A DNA stretch of 64,000 nt from Streptomyces barkulensis (GCF_002843305.1 NZ_PGSG01000093.1:62001-126000), one strand, 5' to 3'; counted from the first letter of the stretch, positions 1 through 8,448 are shown. The notes: generated from the sequence alone by a model not told the origin. Numbers and translations: made by a program.

Positions 1-37
1 CTTCGGGAAGGCGGCCGGGAACACGGGCGCGAAACGC

Positions 38-72
38 GGGAGGCCGGTTCTGTCGGACGGAACCGGCCTCCC
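38..72 (-). terminator. Intrinsic terminator after tRNA-Val(CAC)
   Basis: A perfect 12-bp stem (38-49 with 61-72) closes an 11-base loop. It lies just downstream of the tRNA gene read on the minus strand, so it most likely ends that transcript. No long U-tract follows, as is usual for GC-rich actinomycete terminators. Confidence 0.75.
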
Positions 73-78
73 GGGCGG

Positions 79-150
79 TGGGCGATACTGGGTTCGAACC
101 AGTGACCTCTTCGGTGTGAACGAAGCGCTCTCCCACTGAGCTAATCGCCC
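79..150 (-). tRNA. tRNA-Val (anticodon CAC)
   Basis: This 72-nt gene folds into a standard cloverleaf with acceptor GGGCGAT/ATCGCCC and discriminator A. The D-stem is GCTC/GAGC, the anticodon stem is CTTCG/CGAAG around the loop TTCACAC, and the T-arm is intact. The anticodon CAC reads GUG. No CCA is encoded. It differs from the second copy at 7232-7303 at only two bases, one in the D-loop and one in the T-loop. Confidence 0.96.
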
Positions 151-176
151 CTGCGGTGCCCTGCGGCACGACGAGA

Positions 177-206
177 ACCATACAGGGATCGCGGGTGTTC
201 ATCCAA
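177..206 (-). promoter_or_regulatory. Probable sigma-70-type promoter of tRNA-Val
   Basis: Read on the minus strand, TTGGAT (206-201) and TATGGT (182-177) are spaced by 18 bases and sit about 27 bases upstream of the mature tRNA. Both hexamers fit a housekeeping promoter. Predicted by eye only. Confidence 0.5.
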
Positions 207-307
207 ACTCCTTCCGGCTCCCTCCCACCGGACGGCCTCGCGCACCCGCGGCCACCACCGGGGGTACTGCCCGGCCCACCGCATCCCCCTCCCCCCACAC
301 CGGGCCC

Positions 308-337
308 GGTGGTACTCATACGGCCCTGAGTACCACC
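308..337. promoter_or_regulatory. Perfect 11-bp inverted repeat before the first membrane gene
   Basis: GGTGGTACTCA (308-318) and TGAGTACCACC (327-337) are perfect inverted repeats around an 8-base spacer. They end 5 bases before an in-frame ATG at 342 and 40 bases before the ATG at 378. The form suggests a dimeric-repressor operator over the promoter. If translation starts at 342 it could instead be an mRNA hairpin occluding the start. Confidence 0.5.
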
Positions 338-377
338 GCGCATGCCCGCCCGCCCTCGCACGCGTCACACTCCGCTC

Positions 378-2978
378 ATGCCGAACCTCCCGCCGCCCGC
401 CTACTGCCCCGGCTGTTCCCTGCCGCTCGCCCCCGGCGCTCCGGGGGCCGTCTGCCCACGGTGCGCGCTGCCGCTCACCGGTCCGGTGCCGCAGCGGGTG
501 CTGGAGATCGACGCGGAGCTGTGGCGGCTGGAGGCCCGGCGCACCGGACTGCTCGCCACGCGCCAGGAGTTGCTGGCCGGGCTGCGCGCTTCCGGTCCCG
601 GGGGCCGCGGCCGGGCGGACGCCGCTCCGGTCCCCCCGTTCCCCCCGGTCGCCCCGCCGGCCGCGCGGAACGTGCTGCTGGCCCTCGGCGGGGCGCTGCT
701 GGCGGTCGCGGTGACCGCCTTCACGCTGGTGAGCTGGGGCCGGCTGGGCATCGGAGGGCGCTCCGCGGTACTGGGCGCGCTGACGCTGCTGGCGCTCGGC
801 GTGCCCGTGGCACTGCTCCGCCGCAAACTGACCGCGACGGCCGAGGCGGTGGCGTCGCTGGGACTGGTCCTGCTGCTGCTCGACGCCTACGCGCTGCACC
901 GGGTGGCGCTGCCGGAGGCCGGCGGCGTCGGCTACGCGGCGGTGGCGGCGGCGGTGACCGCCGCGCTCTGGGCGGGGTACGGGGCGGCGCTGCCGCGGCT
1001 GCGCGGCCCGCTGCCCGTCGCCCTGTGCCTGGCCCAACTCCCGCTGCCGCTGTGGGTTCTGAGCGCGGACGGCGGCCCGTACGCGCTCTCCTGGGCGCTG
1101 CTGGCCACGGCGGCCGGCGACGCGGCGGTGGCGCTGTGGTGTGCCGGGCGGCGCGCCGGGCGCGGACGGCGGGCGGTGGTGGTGACGGCGCTCGCCGCGG
1201 GCTGTGCGCTGGGGGCTCCGGGGCTGCTGACCTCCGCCGTGCTGGCCCTGACGGCGGCGGGGTGGGCCGAGTCGGCGCACGCCGCGGCGCTGCTCGCGGC
1301 GGCCGCGGCGGTGCTGCTGTACGCGGCCCGCCGTCTCGCCCGTGGTGCCGGCCGCGCGGATACGGCGGCCCCCGCGGCAGTGGCACCGGCCGCCGTGGTG
1401 CCGGCGGCCGTGGTGCCGGCGGCCGTGGTGCCGGCGGCGGTGGCTGGACTGGCCGTGCTGGTCGCCGGCGGCGGCGCGCTGTGGAGGGTGGGGGCGCTGC
1501 CGGAGCCGGGGTGGCCGGTGTTGGGCTTCCTGCTGTGCGCGCTGGCGCTGGGTGCGGTCCCGGTGGGGGAACGGTCCGTGGCGGCGGGGCTGCGGCTGGC
1601 GGCCGCCGCGGTGTGCGCCGGCGCGGCGCTGTGGGCGCTGCCCGCCGTGGCACGGCTGGTGCTGGGGCCGTTGGGCTGGGTGTTCAGGGTGTGGGACGGT
1701 GCGCCGCGGGGCGCCCGGGCCGCGGTCGCTCCGGGGCTGGGCTGGCCGTACGGGATGGCGCTGCCGGTGGTGCTGGGCACGCTGGCGGCGGCGTCGGCCG
1801 CGGTGGGCCGGGGCCTGGGGGCGGGGGCGCGGGTGCCGCGGGCATGGCGTGTGAGGGCCCGCGGGGGCTCGCTGGTGGCGGCGGGCGCGGCGGCGGCCGT
1901 GCTGCCGGTGGTGCTGGACCTGCCGTACCGGGTGGCCGTGGTGCTGCTGGTGGCGCTGGTGGTGCTGCTGCTGGCGGTCCCGGTGGGCCCGTCCCTGACG
2001 GGCGCGGCCGGGGCGTCTGCGGTGACCGCCCTGGCGGCGGCGGTGGTGGTGGCGGCCGTGGCGGTGAGCGGCTGGTCCCTGGCGGAACCGGCGATGACGG
2101 TGGCCGTCCTGGGCGCGCTGGCCGCCGCCTTCGCCGGTGCCGCGGTGGTCGCGCGTGCCGACGCGGCGGTGGGTCCGGTGGCGGCCGTGGCGGCGGTTGG
2201 GTGGTCGGGCGCGTTCGCGGCCGCCGTGCCCCTGGCCCTGGACGTACCGCCGCACCGGACGGCGTTCGCGGTGCTGGGCGTCGCGGTCGCCACGGTGCCC
2301 CTGGCGGCCCGGCTGCGGGTGCGTCCGGCCGGGGTGCCGGTGGAGTGCGCCGGGTACGCCGTCGCCGCCGCGGCCGTCGCGCTGACGGTCGCGGAGCCCG
2401 TCGCGCTCTCCCTGGCCCTGGCCCTGTGCGGGGTGGCCGCGGGGGGCGTGGCGCTGCGCGCGGAGCGCCGGCCGGTCGCGGCGTACGCGGGGGGCGCGCT
2501 GCTGGTGCTGGCCTGGTGGGTGCGGCTGGGGAGCTGGGAGGTGACCTCGCCGGAGGCGTACACCCTGCCGGTCACCGTCCCGGCGCTGGCCGTCGGCCAT
2601 CTGCACCGGATCCGCCCGGAGGTCTCCTCCTGGGCGGCGTACGGTCCCGGGCTGGCGACGACGCTGGTGCCGAGCCTGGTGGCGGTCTGGGTGGACGCGC
2701 ACTGGCCGCGCCCGCTGCTGCTGGGCGCCGCCGCGCTGGTCCTGACCGTGCTGGGCGCACGGTCGCGGCTGAAGGCCCCGCTGCTGATGGGCGGGTGCAC
2801 CGCCGCGCTGGTCGCCGTGCACGAACTGGCCCCCCATGTCGTCCAGGTGGCCGGGCTCCTGCCCCGCTGGGTGCCGCCGGCCGCCGCGGGCGTGCTGCTC
2901 CTGCTCGTCGGCGCGACCTACGAGCGGCGGCTGCGGGAGGCCCGGCGGCTGCGCCGCGCGGTGGGCCGGATGCGCTGA
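378..2978 (+). CDS. Large multi-pass membrane protein with N-terminal zinc ribbon
   Basis: The protein has about 866 residues. It begins with two CPxC pairs (CPGC and CPRC) that look like a small zinc ribbon, then a short charged segment, then a very long Ala/Val/Leu-rich region with roughly twenty or more predicted membrane helices, ending in an Arg-rich tail. This matches the large, poorly characterised actinobacterial family annotated as SCO7613-type C-terminal membrane proteins. No catalytic motif is visible and the function is unknown. The gene is monocistronic and converges on the sugar-transport operon. An alternative ATG at 342 would add 12 residues; neither start has a clear ribosome-binding site. 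A 15-bp repeat near 1380-1440 encodes an AAVVP-like repeat in a loop. Confidence 0.8.
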   Translation: MPNLPPPAYCPGCSLPLAPGAPGAVCPRCALPLTGPVPQRVLEIDAELWRLEARRTGLLATRQELLAGLRASGPGGRGRADAAPVPPFPPVAPPAARNVLLALGGALLAVAVTAFTLVSWGRLGIGGRSAVLGALTLLALGVPVALLRRKLTATAEAVASLGLVLLLLDAYALHRVALPEAGGVGYAAVAAAVTAALWAGYGAALPRLRGPLPVALCLAQLPLPLWVLSADGGPYALSWALLATAAGDAAVALWCAGRRAGRGRRAVVVTALAAGCALGAPGLLTSAVLALTAAGWAESAHAAALLAAAAAVLLYAARRLARGAGRADTAAPAAVAPAAVVPAAVVPAAVVPAAVAGLAVLVAGGGALWRVGALPEPGWPVLGFLLCALALGAVPVGERSVAAGLRLAAAAVCAGAALWALPAVARLVLGPLGWVFRVWDGAPRGARAAVAPGLGWPYGMALPVVLGTLAAASAAVGRGLGAGARVPRAWRVRARGGSLVAAGAAAAVLPVVLDLPYRVAVVLLVALVVLLLAVPVGPSLTGAAGASAVTALAAAVVVAAVAVSGWSLAEPAMTVAVLGALAAAFAGAAVVARADAAVGPVAAVAAVGWSGAFAAAVPLALDVPPHRTAFAVLGVAVATVPLAARLRVRPAGVPVECAGYAVAAAAVALTVAEPVALSLALALCGVAAGGVALRAERRPVAAYAGGALLVLAWWVRLGSWEVTSPEAYTLPVTVPALAVGHLHRIRPEVSSWAAYGPGLATTLVPSLVAVWVDAHWPRPLLLGAAALVLTVLGARSRLKAPLLMGGCTAALVAVHELAPHVVQVAGLLPRWVPPAAAGVLLLLVGATYERRLREARRLRRAVGRMR

Positions 2979-3061
2979 CCGGCGCGCCGTACCGGGACAC
3001 GGAAGGCCGGGAGGGGCGGACGGGAGCCTGGACCGTCCGCCCCGGTCCGGTACGGCCTCAT

Positions 3062-3099
3062 CCCCGGGGGCGGAGCCGACCAGGGCCAGACGCCCGGGG
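3062..3099. terminator. Possible bidirectional terminator
   Basis: An imperfect GC-rich hairpin lies between the convergent membrane-protein gene and the DUF624 gene, with arms near 3063-3073 and 3091-3099. It is weaker than other terminators in the window. Confidence 0.35.
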
Positions 3100-3142
3100 C
3101 CGTGCCGCCGCGGCCGGACGGATGACCGGCCCGGGGACTCGG

Positions 3143-3811
3143 TCAGGTGCGGCCGTGCCGCCGCTCGGCGGCGACCGCGCAGGCGGCCAGGCAACCGAGC
3201 GCCGGGGCGGCCAGGGGCGGCAGCATCCAGGCGGCGACGGCGACCACGGCCAGCCCTCCGGCCAGCAGCAGCGAGCCGCCCGGTTCGGTGCGCAGGGTGC
3301 GCCGGGCCGCGGCCCGGCCGGTACGGGCCCAGTCGTCGCCGGGCCGCCAGGCGGCGGCGGTGCGCAGCCCGGCCACCACCACGGCCACCGCGGCCACCGC
3401 CGCGGTGGCGCCGACCGCGGCCACCGCGGGGCCACCGGGCAGCAGCCCGGAGGAGACCACCCGCAGATCGAAGGCGAGCAGCGCCAGGGCGGCCCACCAC
3501 AGCAGCGAGAACCGCCAGCCGGTGCGTACGGCGGCCGCCCACTCGGCGGCGAACTCCCGCCATCCGGCCCGCTCGGCGTCCAGGTGGCGCCGCAGATGCC
3601 CGCAGGCGGCGGCGAACGCGGGCAGTGCCGTCACCAGCGCGAGCGCGGCGAGCAGCAGCCACACCCCGGCCAGCAGACACTCGGCGAAGAGCGCGAACCG
3701 GACGGCGAGGGGCCTCCGGTCCGCGCCGGCGGCGGTGTCCGAAGAGGTGCCCGTGGCGGTGTCCGTGGCGGTGTCCGCAAAAGCCCGCGCCGCGGCGCTC
3801 GTCCCGCTCAT
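3143..3811 (-). CDS. DUF624 (YesL-like) membrane protein of sugar ABC operon
   Basis: This 222-residue protein has about five hydrophobic helices. An Asp/Thr-rich N-terminus precedes a pattern of helices typical of DUF624/YesL proteins, which often close carbohydrate ABC transporter operons. Its biochemical role is not established; an accessory or regulatory role in oligosaccharide uptake is inferred from context. It is the last of four genes. Its ATG overlaps the TGA of the upstream permease gene (ATGA), which implies translational coupling. The reading frame stays open far upstream, so the start was set by this overlap and by the family length of about 200 residues. Confidence 0.8.
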   Translation of the reverse strand: MSGTSAAARAFADTATDTATGTSSDTAAGADRRPLAVRFALFAECLLAGVWLLLAALALVTALPAFAAACGHLRRHLDAERAGWREFAAEWAAAVRTGWRFSLLWWAALALLAFDLRVVSSGLLPGGPAVAAVGATAAVAAVAVVVAGLRTAAAWRPGDDWARTGRAAARRTLRTEPGGSLLLAGGLAVVAVAAWMLPPLAAPALGCLAACAVAAERRHGRT

Positions 3812-4725
3812 CCCTTGAGCCCCGAGGTGGCCGCGCCCTCGACGAGGTGGCGCTGGAAGGCGAGAAAGAACAGCAGCACCGGCAGCAGGGCCGCGACCGA
3901 CATGGCGATCATGCCGCCGTAGTCGGCGAGGCTGTCCTGGTCCATGAACATCTTCAGACCGAGCGAGACGGTGTACTTGTCGGGCTCGTTGAGGTAGATC
4001 AGCGGCCCGAGGAAGTCGTTCCAGGCCCAGATGAAGCTGAAGATGGCACTGGTGATCAGCGCCGGGCGGCACAGCGGCAGCACGATCGTCCAGTAGATCC
4101 GCCAGTGGCCGCAGCCGTCGATGCGGGCCGCCTCGTCCAGTTCCCCGGGGAGGTTGCGCATGAACTGCACCATCAGGAAGACGAAGAAGGCGTCCACCGC
4201 GAGGAACTTGCCCAGCAGCAGCGGCACATAGGTGTTGACCAGTTCCATCTTCTGGAACAGCACGTACTGCGGCACCAGCAGCACGTGGACCGGCAGCAGC
4301 AGGGTGCCGATCATCAGCGCGAACAGCACGTTGCGGCCCGCGAAGCGGATCCGGGCGAAGGCGTACGCGGCCAGGGAGCAGGAGATCAGCACACCGGCCA
4401 CCGAACCCAGCGCGACCAGCAGCGAGTTCACGAAGAACGTCTCGATGCCGATGCCCGCGATCCCGTCGGCGAGCCGCTCGTAGTTGTCGGTGATCGGGTC
4501 GGTGGGCAGCAACTCCAGGCTGCCCACGATCTCGTCGCCCGGTTTGAGGGAGCCGCCCAGCACCCAGACGACCGGGTAGAGCACCACGGCCAGGAGGGCC
4601 AGCGCCCCCAGGTGCCACAGGAGCGACCGCGCCCTGCGGCGTGCCGAGGCGTTGGCCCCGCTGCGCGAGGGGCGGGCGGGACGGACGGGACGGACGGGAC
4701 GGACGGTGCCGGTGGGCGCGCTCAT
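3808..4725 (-). CDS. Carbohydrate ABC transporter permease (MalG/LacG type)
   Basis: This 305-residue inner-membrane permease has six predicted helices after a basic N-terminus that carries a VRP repeat. The cytoplasmic EAA loop is visible as ELDEAARIDGCGHWRIYW, the site that docks the ATPase. The C-terminal half (FSFIWAWNDFLGPLIYL) is characteristic of the second permease of CUT1 importers. It would form a heterodimer with the permease encoded upstream. The start overlaps the previous stop (ATGA), which fits translational coupling. No ATPase gene lies nearby; Streptomyces CUT1 importers commonly share the MsiK ATPase encoded elsewhere, so this is the likely energy source (inference). Confidence 0.95.
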   Translation of the reverse strand: MSAPTGTVRPVRPVRPARPSRSGANASARRRARSLLWHLGALALLAVVLYPVVWVLGGSLKPGDEIVGSLELLPTDPITDNYERLADGIAGIGIETFFVNSLLVALGSVAGVLISCSLAAYAFARIRFAGRNVLFALMIGTLLLPVHVLLVPQYVLFQKMELVNTYVPLLLGKFLAVDAFFVFLMVQFMRNLPGELDEAARIDGCGHWRIYWTIVLPLCRPALITSAIFSFIWAWNDFLGPLIYLNEPDKYTVSLGLKMFMDQDSLADYGGMIAMSVAALLPVLLFFLAFQRHLVEGAATSGLKG

Positions 4726-5729
4726 CGGCCCCCCTCCTCGTAGTGCACCCAGCGGCGCTGGGACCAGAACAGCACGGCGGTCACCACGGCGATCCCGGCG
4801 AGCAGCATCCAGGCCATCGCGGAGGCGTAGCCCATGCGCAGGTTGGAGAAGCCCTGCTCGTACAGGTACCAGGTGTAGACGAGCAGCGAGTCGCCGGGGC
4901 CGCCCGCGCGCCCGCCGGGTCCGGCGATCACGAGCGCGGAGGTGAAGATCTGGAAGGAGTGGATGATCTCCAGCAGCAGGTTGAAGAAGAGCACCGGGGA
5001 GATCATCGGCAGGGTGATGGAGCGAAACCGCCGCCAGGCGCCGGCGCCGTCCACCTCCGCCGCCTCGTACAGCTCGCGCGGCACCTGCTTGAGGCCGGCC
5101 AGGAAGATCACCATCGGCGCGCCGAACTGCCAGGCCGACAGGGCGATCAGGGTGGGTATCGACCAGTCCGGGTCGCCGACCCAGCCGCCGCCGTCCCAGC
5201 CGAACAGGCTCAGGGAGCGGTCGACGACCGCGTCGTCCTGGAACAGTGCCCGCCAGACGATGCCGATGCTCACGCTCGCCCCGATCAGCGAGGGGGCGTA
5301 GAACGCCGAGCGGTAGAAGCCCTGCCCCTTGCGGGGCCGGACCAGCAGCATCGCCACGCCGAGCGCGACCGCGAGCTTGAGCGGGGTGGCGACCAGCACG
5401 AACACGGCCGTGACCCGCACCGACGTCCACCAGCGGTCGTCGGAGAACATCTCGGAGAAGTTCTCCAGGCCCACCCAGCGGGGCGAGTCGAAGAGGTTGT
5501 AGTCGGTGAAGGCCAGATAGAGGGAGACGAGCATCGGCCCCAGCGTCAGCAGCAGGATGCCGACGCACCACGGGGAGAGGAACAGGTAGCCGGCCAGGGT
5601 CTCCCGGCGGGCCCGCCGCCGCGCGGTGGCGGCGGGCCGGGAGGCGGGGGCGGAGGGAGCGGGGCGGCGGGGGCTCCCCGCCGCCCGCTCCTCCTCCGTC
5701 CCGGCCGGTGCGGGGGTTTCGGTACGCAT
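4722..5729 (-). CDS. Carbohydrate ABC transporter permease (MalF/LacF type)
   Basis: This 335-residue permease has a long Pro/Ala-rich cytoplasmic N-terminus (about 40 residues) and six predicted helices beginning near LAGYLFLSPW. The EAA loop ELYEAAEVDGAGAWRRF is clear. The sequence is typical of the first CUT1 permease, partner of the next gene. It starts 20 bases after the binding-protein stop, and its TGA overlaps the next ATG, so all four genes look like one transcript. The substrate cannot be deduced from the permease; the DUF624 neighbour is often seen with plant-polysaccharide oligosaccharide systems. Confidence 0.95.
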   Translation of the reverse strand: MRTETPAPAGTEEERAAGSPRRPAPSAPASRPAATARRRARRETLAGYLFLSPWCVGILLLTLGPMLVSLYLAFTDYNLFDSPRWVGLENFSEMFSDDRWWTSVRVTAVFVLVATPLKLAVALGVAMLLVRPRKGQGFYRSAFYAPSLIGASVSIGIVWRALFQDDAVVDRSLSLFGWDGGGWVGDPDWSIPTLIALSAWQFGAPMVIFLAGLKQVPRELYEAAEVDGAGAWRRFRSITLPMISPVLFFNLLLEIIHSFQIFTSALVIAGPGGRAGGPGDSLLVYTWYLYEQGFSNLRMGYASAMAWMLLAGIAVVTAVLFWSQRRWVHYEEGGR

Positions 5730-5749
5730 CACGGGACGTTCTCCCCGGG

Positions 5750-7021
5750 TCAGGAGCCGAGGGCGGTCTTGGCCTCGTCGAAGAACTGGGACACCGCTTC
5801 GTCGACGGACACGGAGCCCTGCGCCATCGAGCGGTAGATGCTCAGGAAGGCGGCCTCGACGGTGTCGGTCCCGGCCGGGTGGGGCGTGATCGGTTCCAGG
5901 TAGTCGGTGACGCTCTCCTCGTATTCGGCGATCTTGGCGTCGGGCCCCTCGGGCTCGTAGGCCTCGAACTGCGCGTTGGTCGGCAGCACCCCGCGGTTGT
6001 AGCCCATGATCTTCCCGACCTCGGGGTCGTTGACCATGAAGTCGATGAACTCGGCGACCTCCTCCGGATGCCCGGTCCGGGCGGAGGCGCTGAGCATCAG
6101 CGAGGAGAGGTACTGCGCGGTGCGCTCGCCGTCCACGGTCGGGATCGGCGCCAGGGCGAGTTCCCTGTCCGTCTCGGAGGCGTAGCGCGCCAGGAAGTTG
6201 TCCCAGGTGAACTCGGCGGCCGACAGACCGGCGCTGACCTCGGACTTGGGCAGGACCTGTGCGGCCTGCTTGGCCGGGACGAGCAGCCCGTCGTCGAGCT
6301 TGGCGCGGTGGTCGCCCCACCACTTCCTCAGGTCGGCCTCGGTGAAGCCGAGCCCGTCCTCGGTGAAGAACGCCTTGCCCTGCTGGCGCAGGTAGAGGTC
6401 GTACAGGTACATCACGCCGCCGTTGCTGCTGGCGCCCCAGAACTCCTCTCCGGGCTCGCTGATCTTCTCCACGGCCGCGTCGAAGTCCTTCCACGTCCAG
6501 CCGTGCTCGGGGGTGACGCCGGCCTCCTCGAACGCCTTGACGTCGTAGACGAGGGTGAAGGTGTTGGCCCCCACCGGCACGCCCAGCAGCTTCCCGTCGA
6601 TCTCGCCGGCCCTGCCGAGCCCCTGACGGAAGTCGTCCAGGTTCAGATTGCCCGCCTTCACCTGGGCGTTGAGGTCCAGCAGCAGGTTCTTCTGTCCGTA
6701 CTTGCGCAGGAAGGCATAGGAGTTCTGGAAGACGTCCGGCGGATTGCCGCCCGCGGCCTGGGTGTTGAACTTCGTCCAGAAGTCGCCGTACTCCTGGAAG
6801 TCGGTCTTGACCTCGATGCCGGGATTCTCCTTCTCGAACAGGTCTATGGTCCTGTTGATCAGGTCGGCCCGGTCCTGCGCACCCCACCAGGAGTAGCGGA
6901 TGGTCACCTTGCCGTCCGCACCTGTGTCACCGCCGCCGCATCCGGAGGCGAGCAGCCCCAGCGCGGCCAGACCGGCCCCCATGGCCCGCAGACCCGTGAC
7001 CCTGCTCCGTCGAGAACTCAT
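5750..7021 (-). CDS. Sugar ABC transporter substrate-binding lipoprotein
   Basis: This 423-residue extracellular solute-binding protein belongs to family 1. A twin-basic N-terminus and a hydrophobic stretch end in the lipobox LASGC with Cys28 as lipidation site. The mature part opens with ITIRYSWWG-like sequence and contains the conserved NPPDVF segment and a Trp-rich binding region. It would capture an oligosaccharide at the cell surface and pass it to the two permeases. It is the first gene of the operon, has a good ribosome-binding site (GGAGGGG), and sits behind two palindromes typical of LacI-family operators. The ligand is unknown. Confidence 0.94.
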   Translation of the reverse strand: MSSRRSRVTGLRAMGAGLAALGLLASGCGGGDTGADGKVTIRYSWWGAQDRADLINRTIDLFEKENPGIEVKTDFQEYGDFWTKFNTQAAGGNPPDVFQNSYAFLRKYGQKNLLLDLNAQVKAGNLNLDDFRQGLGRAGEIDGKLLGVPVGANTFTLVYDVKAFEEAGVTPEHGWTWKDFDAAVEKISEPGEEFWGASSNGGVMYLYDLYLRQQGKAFFTEDGLGFTEADLRKWWGDHRAKLDDGLLVPAKQAAQVLPKSEVSAGLSAAEFTWDNFLARYASETDRELALAPIPTVDGERTAQYLSSLMLSASARTGHPEEVAEFIDFMVNDPEVGKIMGYNRGVLPTNAQFEAYEPEGPDAKIAEYEESVTDYLEPITPHPAGTDTVEAAFLSIYRSMAQGSVSVDEAVSQFFDEAKTALGS

Positions 7022-7062
7022 CGAAACGCCCCTCCCGGGCGGGTTCGTCCCGCCACCCCGGT

Positions 7063-7092
7063 TGTTTGAAACGTTTTAGGCAAGCGCTTGCC
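7063..7092 (-). promoter_or_regulatory. Tandem LacI-family-type operators of the sugar operon
   Basis: Two palindromes lie side by side upstream of the binding-protein gene: an AAACGTTT core at 7069-7076 inside TTTGAAACGTTTTA, and a perfect 14-bp palindrome GGCAAGCGCTTGCC at 7079-7092. Both have the central CG or GC step typical of LacI-family sites controlling sugar uptake in actinomycetes. No LacI-type regulator gene is present in this window, so the repressor must be encoded elsewhere. Confidence 0.65.
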
Positions 7093-7183
7093 GGGCCAAC
7101 TTAGGGACGCGAGGCAGGGGCGTCAACGGTTCGGACGGAATTCACCGCCGGGCATCCGGAGCGTGTGCGGGCCGACACGAAGA

Positions 7184-7226
7184 GGCCGGGGTCCCGGCAG
7201 GCTCCAAGCCTGCCGGGACCCCGGCC
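7184..7226 (-). terminator. Intrinsic terminator after second tRNA-Val(CAC)
   Basis: A stem of about 19 bp closes a 4-5-base loop directly downstream of the minus-strand tRNA and ends that transcript. Confidence 0.8.
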
Positions 7227-7231
7227 TTCGG

Positions 7232-7303
7232 TGGGCGATACTGGGATCGAACCAGTGACCTCTTCGGTGTGAACGAAGCGCTCTCCCGCTGAGCTAATCG
7301 CCC
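7232..7303 (-). tRNA. tRNA-Val (anticodon CAC), second copy
   Basis: A 72-nt cloverleaf with the same acceptor and anticodon arms as the gene at 79-150 and anticodon CAC in the loop TTCACAC. Two positions differ: C for T in the D-loop and T for A in the T-loop. It lies about 7.1 kb from its twin in the same orientation and has its own terminator. Confidence 0.96.
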
Positions 7304-7379
7304 GGGTGCGGCGACAACATTACCGCATGTCAGCGACTGCTCGTGACCCCCTCGCGCACCCCGGAGGGGCCTCGCCGGC

Positions 7380-7772
7380 TCAGCCCGCGACGTCCCACGG
7401 CATCGCCAGCCCGTACCGGGCCAGATACAGACCCACCAGGACCGCGGCGACGGCCGCACCGAGCGCCGTGAGCGTCATGTTGCGGCGCCGCACCTTCGGG
7501 TCGAGCGCACGCCTGGCCGCCTCGGACACCTTCCGCCGCGTCCACCGCAGGACGATCTGGGCCCAGACGAACTCCGTCGCCCAGACCGCCAGCCCCGTGA
7601 AGATCACCAGCCAGCCCGGCCCCGGCAGCGCCAGCATCAGCACTCCGGCGAACACGATGGCGAGCCCGACCAGGAAGACCCCCACCTGCCAGCTCAGATG
7701 GAGCGCCCGGGACGCCTTGATGAAGTGCGGCGCCCGTGAACCGAGGGCCCGTTCCTTACTCTCGGTTTCCAC
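7380..7772 (-). CDS. TIGR02611-type small membrane protein
   Basis: This protein of about 130 residues has two or three hydrophobic helices. The segment PGPGWLVIFTGLAVWATEF is followed by a basic region (RWTRRKVSEAARRALDPKVRRR) and a C-terminal helix. The pattern matches the actinobacterial family TIGR02611, whose function is unknown and which is often found next to ssgB. The GTG at 7772 was chosen because codons upstream have poor GC at third positions. The frame stays open to an ATG at 7844, which would add 24 residues. It is transcribed divergently from ssgB. Confidence 0.75.
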   Translation of the reverse strand: METESKERALGSRAPHFIKASRALHLSWQVGVFLVGLAIVFAGVLMLALPGPGWLVIFTGLAVWATEFVWAQIVLRWTRRKVSEAARRALDPKVRRRNMTLTALGAAVAAVLVGLYLARYGLAMPWDVAG

Positions 7773-7965
7773 CTGCCCCAGATTACCCGAGGCCTCCACA
7801 CCGTTCGCCCGAACAGACCACCGGCCAAATCCCCATTCCTCCATCTGAATGATGTGAAGGGAAACAAAAGGGGCAGAGGGGTTTACACCCCTCCCGTAGG
7901 TGGCATGTCGATTTCGCCGACGTGCGAATCCCCGAGCGCACACTGAGCGAAAGGCCCTGGCGCTT

Positions 7966-8379
7966 ATGAACACCACGGTCAGCTGCGAGCTGCACCTGCG
8001 CCTCGTTGTATCGAGCGAGTCCTCCCTGCCTGTACCCGCGGGCCTGCGGTATGACACGGCCGATCCCTACGCCGTGCACGCCACCTTCCACACCGGCGCC
8101 GAGGAGACCGTCGAGTGGGTCTTCGCCCGCGACCTCCTCGCCGAAGGCCTGCACCGTCCCACAGGCACCGGCGACGTCCGTGTCTGGCCGTCCCGCAGCC
8201 ACGGTCAGGGCGTCGTCTGCATCGCTCTCAGCTCGCCGGAGGGCGAGGCGCTGCTGGAGGCCCCCGCGCGGGCCCTGGAATCCTTCCTCAAGCGAACGGA
8301 CGCCGCCGTCCCCCCCGGCACCGAGCACCGGCACTTCGACCTCGACACCGAGCTCTCCCACATCCTCGCGGAGAGCTGA
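7966..8379 (+). CDS. ssgB: Sporulation-specific cell division regulator SsgB
   Basis: This 137-residue protein matches my recollection of Streptomyces coelicolor SsgB along essentially its whole length. SsgB is a member of the SsgA-like proteins, which are unique to morphologically complex actinomycetes. In sporulating aerial hyphae, SsgB marks future septum sites and recruits FtsZ, with SsgA as partner (established knowledge). The start ATG is preceded by a GA-rich stretch containing AAAGG. A GTTT at 7881 followed 14 bases later by a GGTGGC element could be the stress-sigma promoter reported for ssgB, but this cannot be confirmed by eye. A strong terminator follows the gene. Confidence 0.98.
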   Translation: MNTTVSCELHLRLVVSSESSLPVPAGLRYDTADPYAVHATFHTGAEETVEWVFARDLLAEGLHRPTGTGDVRVWPSRSHGQGVVCIALSSPEGEALLEAPARALESFLKRTDAAVPPGTEHRHFDLDTELSHILAES

Positions 8380-8448
8380 CAGACGCCGGCACCCCGCTGC
8401 CGTCCGACTCGGGGCGACGGCTCGGGGCCCGGCCCTCACCACCCAGCG

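Noticed and set aside
141..3680. Very long open frames opposite the first membrane gene and elsewhere, up to 1822 residues
   Set aside because: They are antisense or out-of-frame shadows produced by high GC content; composition is Arg/Gly/Ala/Pro-rich without domains and they overlap clear genes.
79..7303. Integrative element between the two tRNA-Val genes
   Set aside because: No integrase, excisionase, replication or transfer gene lies between them and base composition does not change.
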